In this document: positions 33,701-42,180 of the stretch, piece after piece
Layout of the letters: every line of letters begins with the position of its first letter
Numbering within the stretch: position 1 is the stretch's first letter
Origin: Atrina japonica
Lineage: Eukaryota > Mollusca > Bivalvia > Pterioida > Pinnidae
NCBI GenBank assembly: GCA_030159075.1
Contig: BROG01000047.1
Span: forward strand, 1,974,001-2,038,000
Length of the DNA stretch: 64,000 bases
Reading direction: 5' to 3'
Notes under the pieces: model-generated
What the model was told of the DNA's origin: nothing
The model's database searches: none
The model's input: only the letters and a program-made list of their open reading frames with translations
Position numbers and translations under genes: made by a program

Positions 33701-35981
33701 TACAAAATTTTGGCACATAGGTTTATATTAATTAGACCTTGGATCAATAAGATTTTGGTCAGCATTTTGCAAAGTTTACCAGAGTTATGGGACTTTAATA
33801 TCTTCCTGAATTCCTTAGCTCTCAGGAGTATAAACCTTTCTCAAACATCTCTTGTTTTAGCCTTTTTTTAAAAGGGAGTGTTGTTCCTTGCTTTTGTCAA
33901 ACATGCACTTGTTTTAATTAAAGATTTGGGAAAAAATGGACTTTTTTTGTTTTGATGTTATGGGGATATGGTCATTTTGAATATGTTTACATATTTTTTA
34001 CTTCTTCTTTGTATTTGTTTTCTTAGAGTATAAAAGAATCCATGCTTGATGTCGGAAATAAACTGTAGGTTATTTCAGAATTTCCTGAAGAAGTTATGAG
34101 AGGTATTACTGTGTGCCGATTGCATGTGTGGTAACGAGACACACATGATTGATAGTTTAAAAAAAACAACATAGGCTTACCACACAAACACTACACATTA
34201 CAGTAATTGAACTTGTATTGTACTTTAATATTGATCTAAATAACCCATTTACCCCTGAATACACATTCAGACTAGTCTAATTCATTGATGTATAGAAGAT
34301 TCCATTGTTTTTCAAGGGTCAATGAGTTCAAATCCAGCTTTCTTTGAAAATAAATTAAGGAGTTCTCGGTCCCTTGACATATTTACATCTTAAAGTACCC
34401 AGCATAATATATCTGTATAAACAAATGTATAAGATATTTGTTGTTATGACAACCTTAACACACAAACTAGATGCTGCAGTGGTAGGTGGGTTTGTTTTAC
34501 TCAATGAAGCTAATCAAGTGAAAGGCGATGCAAGCAAAAAAAGGAGTGAGTATACCTCTTTGTCTATCTTCCCTGCTCTCTTGCATTTATTTGCAATACA
34601 CATCTCTTTGATATCTAATTGCTTACTTTTAAATTGACTGGATGAAGAGAGTAAAATGTTTTTTTAAACAAAAATTTTCTATGAATGATAACAATACCAG
34701 TATCTATCTATCTATCTCTCTCTCTCTCTCCCCATAATCTTCAAGTTTTGAACACATGCATTTATAAATTAATTTTTACCATTTTGACGTATAGTTAAAT
34801 AAAATAAATCTTTTTAACTGTTCTTGCCAGAGTTGCATGATTTCGGAGTTAAATCAGTAAAGTATGCTGAAAAATAAAAGTTAAAAGATAGTTGATCAAT
34901 ACATTGTATCAATTTGTTCGTAAACTTTTTCAACTTTTGTAACATTTACTGACAATATTTTTTTTTATGTTTCAGTTATGTCCCTTGTTGGTTTAGGCTG
35001 TGTAGCAATATTTTTCAGCCTTTTGTTATCTATATTTAGATCAAAATATGGAGGATATCCCTATAGGTAAGTGATCTGTTATATCAGTGCAAGTTGTCTG
35101 TACTCAGTTACAGGTACATACGGTACATTTAACGTAATTTAACGTGTGTGACTACTGAAAGCTCCTGTCCTTTGGATGAGACAGTAAAAACCGAGGTCCC
35201 GTGTCACAGTAGGTGTCAGCATGTTAAAGAACCCTCACTGCTCAATGGCTGTAAGTGCCGAGTGTAAGGCCAAAATTTGAAGCCCTTCACCGGCATTTTG
35301 TGACGTCTCCATATGAAAGATTCTCGAGTGGGACGTTAAACATCAAAACAATACTACTGAAAGATCTTGCCACACTGTACTCCGTTACAAATGATTAATG
35401 GTCTATCTATGGCTCTGGGATAAAAGATTTTGGGCCCATTGTTTTTTATCCATCTGTTTGTCTTTTTGCAACACTCAGGGTGAGGAAAAATTTGAAAAAT
35501 CACACATCCTAAAGATCACTCGTCCTACAGGACGAGTTATTTTGAAAACCACTTGTCCCTAAACACCTTCAGTTTATCCTTTCTTTTTATAAACTTTTAT
35601 GGAACCATTAAGACTAACTATTCTTTGATTTCTCTAATATGGAACTGAACTAAAGGATTTTGAAAGCACCATGTTTTAGAGGCTTCAAGTAAGATCTAGG
35701 AGAAATATTACTTGTCACCGTGGATGAGTACCCAACTGTAACCTCTCGTCTGCATGCCTTTTTCACTTGACCAGTATAAGTGGAAGAGTATATTTTTCTT
35801 GCTCTGAACATTCTTTCAAATAAATTTAGTTTCTTTCCTCACTTTCTAACCATATTTGGTTTTCAAGATCAAAAGCATAAGTTAGCTAATTACTGCTTAA
35901 TAATTTGTGTCCTTGAAATTCCCTGAAAAAAAAAATCAAATTAATAATTTTTCTTCTGTTTTCAGTTTTCTATTCAAGTAA
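18669..35981 (+). CDS. TUSC3/MAGT1: Oligosaccharyltransferase OST3/OST6-type subunit (TUSC3/MAGT1 orthologue), complete
   Basis: ER thiol-oxidoreductase subunit of the STT3B-type oligosaccharyltransferase; it holds substrate cysteines so that nearby sequons can be N-glycosylated. The vertebrate paralogues are also linked to magnesium uptake. Eleven coding exons (18669-18755, 19908-20077, 20666-20783, 21627-21709, 26632-26689, 26971-27111, 28264-28353, 29860-29923, 34471-34545, 34976-35066, 35966-35981) join in phase to 330 residues, against 335-348 in human. Layout: signal peptide 1-23 ([16 protein letters not shown]); lumenal thioredoxin-like domain about 30-172 with active-site CSVC at 82-85; then four membrane segments at about 183-200, 213-231, 263-283 and 297-316. 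The C-terminus reads [16 protein letters not shown]. The redox CxxC is intact. Head-to-head with sarcoglycan, tail-to-tail with SRD5A3. Intron 4 carries a 3-kb minisatellite. Confidence 0.97.
19424..19622. mobile_element. MITE-like element with 'acttgccaa' ends
   Basis: Left end 'acttgccaagtctccc', right end 'ggttggcaagtctggg'; the inner blocks are AT-rich ('gaaaaattttaattttcc', 'aaatttagagtctcccc'). The right half recurs at about 57838-57943 with the same 'aatttttcaaggttggcaag' ending, in the same orientation. Confidence 0.6.
19908..20077 (+). CDS. TUSC3/MAGT1: TUSC3/MAGT1 exon 2 (residues 30-86)
   Basis: Acceptor TTTATTAATCAG, donor TCG|GTGAGT, phase 2 out. Encodes [20 protein letters not shown], then [20 protein letters not shown] and [10 protein letters not shown]. 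The thioredoxin-type CxxC lies at the exon end. NYS (residues 66-68) is a possible sequon. Confidence 0.96.
20475..20645. mobile_element. Inverted-end MITE ('cagtgaaac' family), copy 1
   Basis: Ends 'tactgtagcaaccacctgtg' and 'atatacaagtttcacc'. The interior shares 'gtacaaatcaacctctatat' and 'tgctgtcc' (as complement) with the copy at 36862-37020. Orientation is opposite to that copy. Confidence 0.65.
20666..20783 (+). CDS. TUSC3/MAGT1: TUSC3/MAGT1 exon 3 (residues 86-125)
   Basis: Acceptor CTCATTCGCAG, donor TCG|GTAAGT. Encodes [20 protein letters not shown] then [32 protein letters not shown] is the thioredoxin-fold strand conserved in the OST3/OST6 family. Confidence 0.96.
20911..21475. 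mobile_element. Inverted-end element 'aaagcgatataagctgtc', about 560 bp, in intron 3
   Basis: The left end at 20914 reads aaagcgatataagctgtc and the right end at 21453-21470 reads gacagctcatatcgcttt, complementary at all but one position. There is no open frame of note. A small palindromic piece near 21310-21375 ('agtctccctc') repeats inside. Confidence 0.7.
21627..21709 (+). CDS. TUSC3/MAGT1: TUSC3/MAGT1 exon 4 (residues 126-153)
   Basis: Acceptor ATTTATAG, donor CACAG|GTAAAT. Encodes [20 protein letters not shown] then GDTLDIH. The TAPVF turn corresponds to the cis-proline loop of thioredoxin folds. A 38-bp minisatellite starts about 110 bp downstream. Confidence 0.95.
21820..24775 (+). 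repeat. 38-bp minisatellite, about 75 copies, in TUSC3/MAGT1 intron 4
   Basis: The unit reads 'ttaggttaatagatcact' then 'tggtattatttatattgtcc'. Copies are near-identical from 21840 to 23150 and more degenerate beyond 23500, with deletions and spacing slips. Each unit contains CTTAG|GTTAAT, donor-like in the sense of the gene and also readable as an acceptor (TTATATTGTCCTTAG). The array starts about 110 bp after the exon-4 donor ATATTCACAG|GTAAATATATC, to which the unit has a loose resemblance. Confidence 0.92.
24776..25093 (+). other. Intron 4 spacer between minisatellite and transposon
   Basis: About 320 bp, T-rich, with a 'gggtggtgggggtgtc' patch. Nothing coding recognised. Confidence 0.6.
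25094..26558. mobile_element. Non-autonomous DNA transposon, 1,465 bp, perfect 28-bp inverted ends
   Basis: The left end starts taccgtattcggccgtgtat and the right end is its exact reverse complement over 28 bp. The flanks are 'gatata' and 'tatata', so a TA or TATA target duplication is possible. The second block after each end contains 'attatccgcacccccc', so the ends have a repeated inner motif. No transposase-sized open frame. The end style recalls Tc1/mariner-pogo-type elements, but the superfamily is inference. A solo right-end copy lies at 52294-52620. Confidence 0.85.
26632..26689 (+). CDS. TUSC3/MAGT1: TUSC3/MAGT1 exon 5 (residues 153-172)
   Basis: 58 nt. Acceptor TTTTATTTGGTAG, donor ACAG|GTAATG. 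Encodes [19 protein letters not shown], the last helix of the lumenal domain. The reading phase with exon 4 is satisfied (AG+A gives Arg). Confidence 0.95.
26971..27111 (+). CDS. TUSC3/MAGT1: TUSC3/MAGT1 exon 6 (residues 173-219)
   Basis: 141 nt after TTTATATTTCAG, donor CTG|GTAAGC. Encodes [40 protein letters not shown] and FWGVGSL: the RPPNYSG motif and the first membrane helix after the lumenal domain. Confidence 0.96.
27267..27737. mobile_element. Inverted-end MITE 'cagtagaacttcgttgagtcg' type
   Basis: The left end 'cagtagaacttcgttgagtc' and the right end 'gactccttgaagttcgactg' are approximate inverted repeats. An inner block 'gaaacatcaagaaattcgac' near 27605 resembles 40503-40523 ('gaaacatcaataaatttgac'), so fragments of the family occur elsewhere. 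No coding capacity. Confidence 0.6.
28264..28353 (+). CDS. TUSC3/MAGT1: TUSC3/MAGT1 exon 7 (residues 220-249)
   Basis: 90 nt. Acceptor TGTATTTTTCAG, donor ATT|GTATGT. Encodes [20 protein letters not shown] then [22 protein letters not shown] is among the most conserved strings of the family. Confidence 0.97.
28625..28715 (+). mobile_element. SINE family A head fragment
   Basis: Contains 'agccgttagagctttaaacc', 'agtctcttacctttagtcag' and 'cacagattcgctggaaccta', matching the tRNA-like head of the copy at 39012-39270. The rest is missing. Confidence 0.55.
29189..29749. mobile_element. Inverted-end element with two internal tandem arrays, intron 7
   Basis: Ends 'acagtggaacctcg' and 'caggttccattgta' are inverted repeats. 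Inside, the left part repeats 'ggagaccacctcgctcagga' with 'accgcctcactta', and the right part repeats a block of about 70-90 bp ('caccggg'-type stretch 'atgtacccggtggtcttaat', 'agccaggttccactttaaca') four to five times at about 29440-29730. Each right-hand unit therefore carries its own copy of the terminal motif 'aggttccac'. Confidence 0.75.
29860..29923 (+). CDS. TUSC3/MAGT1: TUSC3/MAGT1 exon 8 (residues 250-270 plus one base)
   Basis: 64 nt. Acceptor TCTACTTTTCAG, donor TTAA|GTATCC, which is weaker than its neighbours. Encodes [20 protein letters not shown] then L, matching the family's [20 protein letters not shown]. The intron that follows is the longest of the gene without a tandem array. 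Confidence 0.93.
29924..31970 (+). other. TUSC3/MAGT1 intron 8, left part
   Basis: No recognised coding sequence. Two direct 40-bp copies of 'gatagtgacatttagatcta' occur at about 31447 and 31482. A SINE family A fragment lies at 31788-31950. Confidence 0.6.
31788..31950 (+). mobile_element. SINE family A, 3' part only
   Basis: Contains 'ggtggtctcttaccgcatac', 'gttttcttctgcaccac', 'aaaacttgtcgc' and 'ttgaaaaattgtggagtgtg', in the order of the copy at 39012-39270. It ends in 'aatttcaaattcaaa'. Confidence 0.6.
31976..32287 (-). mobile_element. Inverted-end MITE 'atactgtatgtgtatt', copy 1
   Basis: Left end 'atactgtatgtgtatttgga', right end 'aagtacaaatacagtat'. The interior repeats 'ttagcgcactcatattt' and 'ttagcgca'. 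Its left 80 bp match the reverse complement of the right end of the copy at 39517-39866, so the two copies are in opposite orientations. Confidence 0.75.
32356..33704 (+). mobile_element. Repeat element with about seven internal units of about 155 bp
   Basis: Starts 'agctcaccatcaacagatgg' and ends 'ccctctgggatctcttgttt'. The interior consists of tandem units with landmarks 'atttctcagaaagtactgaa', 'gggatctccttgaaatttga', 'gaggtctagttgtgcatatt', 'cattttcagagagat' and 'ggtggccatcttggattttg'. No protein-coding potential; units differ by several percent and by indels. A second, interrupted copy runs at about 61915-63575. I know such 'gggatctcttgttt' ends from bivalve genomes but cannot place the class. 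Confidence 0.75.
34241..34331 (-). mobile_element. Short palindromic MITE, copy in opposite orientation
   Basis: Contains 'taacccatttacccctgaat', 'actagtctaattcattgatg' and 'cattgtttttcaagggtcaa', ending 'tgagttc'. It is the reverse complement of the type at 44153-44242. Confidence 0.55.
34471..34545 (+). CDS. TUSC3/MAGT1: TUSC3/MAGT1 exon 9 (residues 271-295 plus one base)
   Basis: 75 nt after ACACAAACTAG, donor AGGA|GTGAGT. Encodes [20 protein letters not shown] then SKKR. It carries part of the third membrane helix and the cytosolic or lumenal loop KGDASKKR. Confidence 0.92.
34700..34735 (+). repeat. TATC/TC microsatellite
   Basis: A 'tatctatctatc' run passes into a 'tctctctctc' run in intron 9. 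Confidence 0.9.
34976..35066 (+). CDS. TUSC3/MAGT1: TUSC3/MAGT1 exon 10 (residues 296-325)
   Basis: 91 nt. Acceptor TTTATGTTTCAG, donor TATAG|GTAAGT. Encodes [20 protein letters not shown] then RSKYGGYPY, the last membrane helix and the conserved C-terminal FRSKY-GYPYSF motif. Confidence 0.96.
35155..35352 (+). mobile_element. SINE family C, tail without head, intron 10
   Basis: Contains 'tttggatgagacagtaaaaa', 'gaggtcccgtgtcacagtag', 'gcatgttaaagaaccctcac', 'gacgtctccatatgaaagat' and 'tctcgagtgggacgttaaac'. The first part is the reverse complement of 42181-42250, where a tRNA-like head is attached. The tail motif 'gggacgttaaac' looks like a conserved SINE domain. Confidence 0.7.
35966..35981 (+). 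CDS. TUSC3/MAGT1: TUSC3/MAGT1 exon 11, terminal micro-coding exon
   Basis: Acceptor TTCTGTTTTCAG, then T TTT CTA TTC AAG TAA. With the AG of exon 10 this gives S-F-L-F-K-stop, fitting the family ending YPYSFLxx. The short coding part is followed by a long 3' UTR. Confidence 0.9.
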
Positions 35982-38000
35982 ATGACTGACAGCAACTCAA
36001 AGGGGAAGAACTCTTTCACTCAAGAACTGCCATTATTTCAAATTTGAAGACACTTAGGGGTGAATGATGAAATATTTTTAGACACTGACTATATGATGGA
36101 GTATTTTAGTAACTAGGCATGGGATACTTCAAGACATTTTAGCTCGGAGAGTCAAAGACTTGGCATTTGATTATGTTTTTCTTTTCATGGCATTTCATAA
36201 TTGTTTTTATACCCCCTATGCCATTATGGGGGGGCATAGTGTTTTATTTTTCGTCTGTTTCTTCTTGTACAATGTAAATTCAGTTTTCATGAAACATCTC
36301 AGGGAGGTTTTGTTGTAAACTGTTACATAGTCTGTCGAACATAAAATATGAGAGAGGAAAAAAAGGTCTATACTTTTTTTTTCAATTCTTGTTCTATTGC
36401 AAACTTTATGAAATTTGATGAAATTTTATATTTTAAAGTAAAGAGCCCTTTCACTGAAATTCAAAAATTATTATTTATCAATTTATCTATCTTAAAATGT
36501 TTCTATAGATTGAAAAAAAAAATAGATGTATATATCTTTCATTGTTTTTTTATTATTTTTATTATAAATTTCATCCCCCAAATTAAGACACACTGAGGTA
36601 AAAAAGAACTATATGGTCTAAGAAACTTTGTGAGTTCCTTATATAAACTGTATCATCCCATGTAGAAAAATGTCAAATCAAAGCCTCTTTGGGTTATTTA
36701 TAATTTTTAAGTCGCCGTATTTACTATCAACTCTTCAAAAGATCAAAACAAAGTATAAGTTTTCACCAAAATAAAATTTTGACCGAGCACATGATTATCA
36801 GTGAAAGAGCACCTTGACCTGTATTGTTCCACTTTATTTTGGTTTTACTTTAAAATATTGATACAGTGAAACTTGTATATAACAACCTCTTTAGGAACAA
36901 AACAAAAACAGTCTTTATAGGGAGGTGGTCTTTATATAGAGGTTGATTTGTACACTGGGGACAGCAAACAACAAAAACCAGGTGGTCTTTATACACAGGT
37001 TGTCGCTAAAGCAAGTTTTATTTTATATCAAATTCACTGTAAACCAAGAATGATATTGCAGTACCGATGGGTATAGTATAATTTTAATTTAATACCTTAC
37101 TAGTTTTCGGAGTCGTAGTATAGGAGTGTTCCTCAGTTTTCATTACACCTAGTATGTAGTGTAAAATATTTACTTGACACTTGTATTTCTATTTGCCATT
37201 GTTTTAGACTGTTTTGTGTCTTATTCATATTATGTCATGATTGACCATATTTTGGTTTCCTCAAGAGCACCTGTTGTATTACTTCAAATTTACATATCTT
37301 ATTGATGAGATATCTGGAATCATTTATCAAGTACTTCTTAGTCTTGGATCAAGAATGTTTGATAAAATGTTTCTGAACTAAAATTTTGAAGTTCAAAGCA
37401 TATTGAAGATAACCACCTGTTTATATCTAATATCGGAGAATTCCAATTCTAATTCAAGTCCTTTAATCGCCTTGGTTTCGAGGATCTGGGGGCCCATTTT
37501 ATGAAAGGTCCTGAATCATAGACTTGCATCATAAGCAATTACATAGTTTTCAGTACCCCGATTCAGTCATCCTTTTTATTGTAAAAGGAAGTTGTTATCT
37601 TTTCATTAAGTGAACCCTTTTTAGTTTAATACTTTCTTTCTTTCCCCACAACAGATGGTGTCCTGTAATAAATGCAGTTATCTGATGAAAGAGTTACATC
37701 TGTAAATTTCATTATATATTTTTTATCATCATTGAAACTACTGAATGTATGTGTGAGTGGATGTAAGCTTATTGTTGTCATTTTCCCTTGCTGTTTTTAA
37801 CAACCTGTTTTGTAAATTTATTATACATTGTAGATTGAAGTAAAGATTTAATCAGACTTTTTAATCAGGGCACAAGGTGCTACATGATTTGTTCTGAATT
37901 TTTCCATAAGTAAATAAATTGTCAATGGTATCAAGGTGTTGACATTTGTGCACTAGAATTTGTCAGGATTATCATATTTTTTAACAGTGGTGCACCAGAG
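35982..38000 (+). other. TUSC3/MAGT1 3' untranslated and downstream region
   Basis: No coding sequence. Several AATAAA motifs occur (for example near 36770 and at 37913-37918), so the transcript end cannot be fixed from sequence. At about 36205-36330 there is the start of a repeat ('ataccccctatgccattatg', 'ttcttcttgtacaatg'), and a MITE lies at 36862-37020. Confidence 0.5.
36862..37020. mobile_element. Inverted-end MITE ('cagtgaaac' family), copy 2
   Basis: Starts 'acagtgaaacttgtatataa' and ends 'gtcgctaaagcaagtttta'. The inner block 'ggtggtctttatatagaggt' recurs near the right end as 'ggtggtctttatacacaggt'. Confidence 0.7.
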
Positions 38001-38029
38001 GTCAAATCTTTACACAAGAGGACAGTAAA

Positions 38030-38540
38030 ATCAATCATGATGGCCATCCAAGGTGGCAGAGCATTTGCTCCAGGAGACCATTAAAGAAATCAGTCACAAT
38101 GTAGTAGGCTTATGAAGGTGACTGACCATCTGTATTTGTGACCACTAAAGTGACCAACCAGTGGATATTTGCCACTGAGGTGACTGACTTGAGATATCAA
38201 AAAGATGACTGACCACTTGTCTTGACTAGTTAGGTGTCAGAGCACCTGTTAAATGAACCAATATGATGACCAACCACTAGATTATATTGCTTACTAAGAT
38301 GACTGACCACCTGTCTTGGTGGGCCACCTAGGCGATAGCACTCAAAGATATCACAAAGATGACTGACCCCTTGTCTTGACCATTTATGTGACAGAACACT
38401 GGTTTAATGGACCAATATGAGGACCAACTACTAGTCAATATTAATCACTATGTTGACAGAGCACCTGCCTTAGAAGGTCACTAATTTGACAGAGCACCTG
38501 TTTTATTTTACCACAGGGGTGCTAAAGCACCCATCTTGAT
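38030..38540 (+). repeat. Degenerate tandem region 'gatgactgaccacttgtctt'
   Basis: About ten loose copies of 'tgactgaccac' alternating with 'cagagcacctg' at 30-60 bp spacing. No reading frame is kept. Diverged tandem DNA of unknown origin. Confidence 0.6.
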
Positions 38541-39011
38541 GTGTCGGTTAATACTCCTTCATACAAGACACAGGCATTAAATGCTAAATTTAGTCTGGCA
38601 CAGGTCTCGGTTCAACCTTTCCCCCGTTTTGTATCATTCATGGTAGACATATAGGCCTACCCCTGTTTGTCGTTGTTGTATAATAACTCTTGACGTAAAT
38701 GAGGATTTCTCTGTACCATAAAAACATACCTTCGCTCACCTGTTGTAATATACTGCAGTATACAAAGGGGTTGCTTCACAAATGACTGTAAATTGCTAAT
38801 CTATAAATAATGTGTCGGTCCTATTGTAAATTTTACTAATTACTAATAGACCGTCATTCAGTAACTTTGGACAGCAAAATGATACAGATTTCCACAAAAC
38901 ATGTAATATTGTTACAGTAACCTATTGTTTCATGGCATCATTGTATGATGCGGTCCAAAGTCGCAGGACTGCAATTATAATGAAAAGGTCTATTTCCAGC
39001 CATTTAAACCA
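38541..39011. other. Intergenic, nothing recognised
   Basis: AT-rich spacer between the degenerate repeat and the SINE. No coding pattern seen on either strand. Confidence 0.5.
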
Positions 39012-39270
39012 GGGCCTCTGTGGCCAAGTGTTTAGAGCATCACACTTTGAACCGTGAAGACTCTCACTTCTGATCAGCGCAGATTCAAGTCCTGCTGGAA
39101 CCTAAGCTGATTTTTGTGATAAAGTTTGCCAATTTATTTGCGGAATGCCAGTGGTCTCTTCCGAGTACATTGTAACTGGGTTTTCTCCTCCACCAGTAAA
39201 AACTGGCCGCCACCATATAACTGAAAAATTGTTGAGTGTGGTGTAAAAACCTTTTAAAATCAAATCAAAT
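39012..39270 (+). mobile_element. SINE family A, tRNA-headed, near-complete copy
   Basis: The head 'gggcctctgtggccaagtgt' then 'ttagagcatcacac' resembles a tRNA acceptor and A box. 'cagattcaagtcctgctgga' is a B-box-like segment (GATTCAAGTCC). The tRNA-unrelated body contains 'ggtctcttccgagtacattg', 'ctcctccaccagtaaaaact' and 'tgaaaaattgttgagtgtgg', ending in an AAATC run. Other copies: 11288-11450, 28625-28715, 31788-31950, 56873-57120, 57223-57345 and 57564-57799. Confidence 0.8.
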
Positions 39271-39516
39271 TCCAGTCATTTGAGAAATGCTGTTGAGGTG
39301 CCAAGTTATATTATATATTGCAATTAATATGTCTGTATAAAATTATGTTAATTACAAAGATGCGATGATCATAGTATTTAAAATTTATATTATTTGAATT
39401 TATTTAATTTTCTAGTTGAATAAATCTTTGTATGAGAACGAGAGGTACTTCATTTGTATTAAGGTCAAAAAAATAAATAAAAATATTAAACAAAAATTGG
39501 TTCTTTTGTATTTTTT

Positions 39517-39866
39517 ATACCGTATGTGTACTTATTTTAGCGGTATTCTATTATTATCACCTTTTGGGCTCAAGACATTGTGCTAATTCAAGTGCAGCGC
39601 ATAAATTCTATCATTTCATTCTGCATACACGACAAAACTAATGGCTTTTCCTTAGTACAAAATACTCTGTTTTATAGTTCAGAGTGTCAAGTTCTGATTA
39701 CGATATGGTCCGTTTCAATAAAATACAATACAAATACATTAATATTGAGAATTGCCATTTAAAATATTACTGCCACAATGGTGCGAATTCAAGATTGCGT
39801 TAATAAGTCTACACCCCCTCAGATCGTTAAAATTTGAGTGCGCTAATTTAAATACACATACAGTAT
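39517..39866 (+). mobile_element. Inverted-end MITE 'ataccgtatgtgtact', copy 2
   Basis: Left end 'ataccgtatgtgtacttatt', right end 'ttaaatacacatacagtat'. Near the right end 'aagattgcgttaataagtct' and 'gagtgcgctaattt' mirror the copy at 31976-32287. Confidence 0.75.
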
Positions 39867-40319
39867 TATTTCATATTTGGAGAAAAACTGAGACTGAGAA
39901 CATTATGTATAGCCAAACAGTTTGATCATGAGGAAAAACTGGAAAAAATATCCAAATATGCACAGTAAACCATCAATGATTGGAAATTCAGGGAACCACC
40001 TAGAAAAGTTTGAAACATTAGGGCCTAACACAATAAATCTTGCTAACCCGGTTACAGTCTAAAGATTTTAGGCAAATCCTGAAATCAGATTGGCTGATCA
40101 GGCAAAGTTGAGAATATTCTTGGATATTAATTAAATTCTCAAGTTCTATGGTGCCTAACTCTGGACTCGAGATCATTCACGGTATTTAGAAATTTGTATT
40201 TGTTTCTTTTGGCACATAACAGTAAGAGCCTGTTAGGTAGAAATGATTGCTTGAAACAATGACTTGTCTGTTATAATCATTGCTAAAATATTAACAAAAT
40301 TATTCTGTACTTTGCAAAT

Positions 40320-40502
40320 ACAGTGAAACCTGTATATAGGGGCCACCCAAGGGACCAGAAAATATTGACCTTTATGTGCAGGTGACCCTTATACACAAGT
40401 TCAATTTAGTTGAAGTATGCTGTCAAGAGACTTGAAAAAACTGGCCTTTATAAACAGGTAATCCTTATGTAGAGGTGACCGCTATAGCAGGTTTTACTGT
40501 AG
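40320..40502 (+). mobile_element. Inverted-end MITE ('cagtgaaac' family), copy 3
   Basis: Starts 'cagtgaaacctgtatatagg' and ends 'gctatagcaggttttactgt', a clean inverted pair. The inner 'ggtgacccttatacacaagt' and 'ggtaatccttatgtagaggt' are tandem variants. Confidence 0.75.
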
Positions 40503-42180
40503 TTCGAAACATCAATAAATTTGACTCATCAAAGTTCTACTGAATATAAATTTTATAAAAATTGACAATATTCATTAGAGACAAAAAAATTGTTACTACC
40601 TGTGTTAAATTTTATGATCCAACCTGCCCGAGAATTGAATCCCTTGATCATTCAAGGTCACACTTTACCAATATAGCACCAGCATGTCGCGGAAGAAGTG
40701 ATTTGTAATGAGAAGACTATAAACACAGCTTTATGTAAATTTTATTGTCAATGACATAAAACCTGGCATTTTATGACACATAACTTTGTACTTGGATGTA
40801 GAAGAGAATTTCTGTGAACCAAAAGATAAGGCATTTTTCTCAAAAAGTTATATGTACATCTACAATGTAGGCTACATAAAATAATGATAAAAAACAACAC
40901 AACAAAAACAAAAAAAGACCAAATTACTGATCTATATAAAAAAAAAAAATTTTCACCGGACTTACTGTTGTTATATATAAGCCTTCTAGCAGAAAGAAAA
41001 AATGCAAGTTCAGTTCTGTCAGCACACAAAATATTCATCAGATTTCAGAAATATTGTAGGCTGTCCACGTTAATACCTCACTGTGGACATGTCCAGGTTA
41101 AAACCTCACTGTGGACATGTCCACGTTAATACCTCACTGTGGACATGCTAACTAGTTGAAGATTAAAGTTTTTATAAAAAAATTGGTCAAAATTGTTCAA
41201 ATATAAATATAAATATTTCTATTATTTCACTCCAAAAGAAAACATGCATTTTTTATTTTCGCTAGTATATACATGGATTCCACTTAATTGCATACCTGAT
41301 AATTGCATATTCCTGTTTATTGCATAAAAACTCAAAACACAAAACCATATACTATATCTTACATGTTAAATATTCCTTTTAACTGCAAAGGTTAAACAAA
41401 GAATTCCTGTTATTTGCATAAAATATTCCAAATTGTACTGAATATGGTAAAAAGTTATATGTGGAAATACTATTTTGGTAGAAATTTGAACATACCAAAT
41501 TACGTTTTTTATTAACATTTTGCTTTTTTCCCCAGTATTTTTTACCTTAATGATTAAATGAGAATTTATTGATAGTGTACCTAGGATGTTTTAAAACTAT
41601 TCTTCGACTTTTCATCAAGGGCTACCCTGTTAGCAGTGAAATGTTCTTCATAGATCTACACAAGGAAATATAGTACAATGTTTAAATTGAATTTTTACAG
41701 AGGAGCAAAATATTGTGGTGAAAATGAAATTCAAGTTTGAATATTTTTTTTAAAAAATACAACATAATTCTATTTATTCCTGCATTTAGAAATACAATTC
41801 TTATGTGTCTGTACTCCTTTCAACACCATGTAATTAACATCTATTGATAGATACGGATTTTCGGCAGAGCTAAATTTAGATTCTGGTATCAGTAAATAGA
41901 AAATGATCAACGGTGTATCCTTCCGCCAAAAAGTATAAACAATATTATAGAACAGCTACTTAGAAGAAAGGGATTTAAATGGACACCATTTTATACTTTA
42001 ATATTACAAATGAAAGGACTAGATGAACATGAATCATCATTGTTCACTAAAACATGCTATTCCTGTTAATTGCATATTCCTGTTATTTTCATAATTTTCT
42101 CTGACATTTGTATATATGCCTATGTTCTATTTATAGTAACAATCACATTTGTTGATCAGTGAGCATGAAAACCACAAACT
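40503..42180. other. Intergenic, AT-rich, with small repeats
   Basis: Contains the 28-bp triplicate at 41062-41145. At 41274-41420 and 42050-42100 there are scattered direct copies of 'ttaattgcatattcctgtta'. No coding sequence is recognised; the minus-strand frame at 40748-41038 lies over AT-rich runs. Confidence 0.5.
41062..41145. repeat. Three tandem 28-bp units, each bounded by an inverted hexamer
   Basis: The unit starts 'tgtccacgttaatacctcac' and closes with 'tgtggaca', so TGTCCA and TGGACA flank every unit and each copy can fold back on itself. The middle copy has two substitutions ('aggttaaaac'). Confidence 0.9.
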
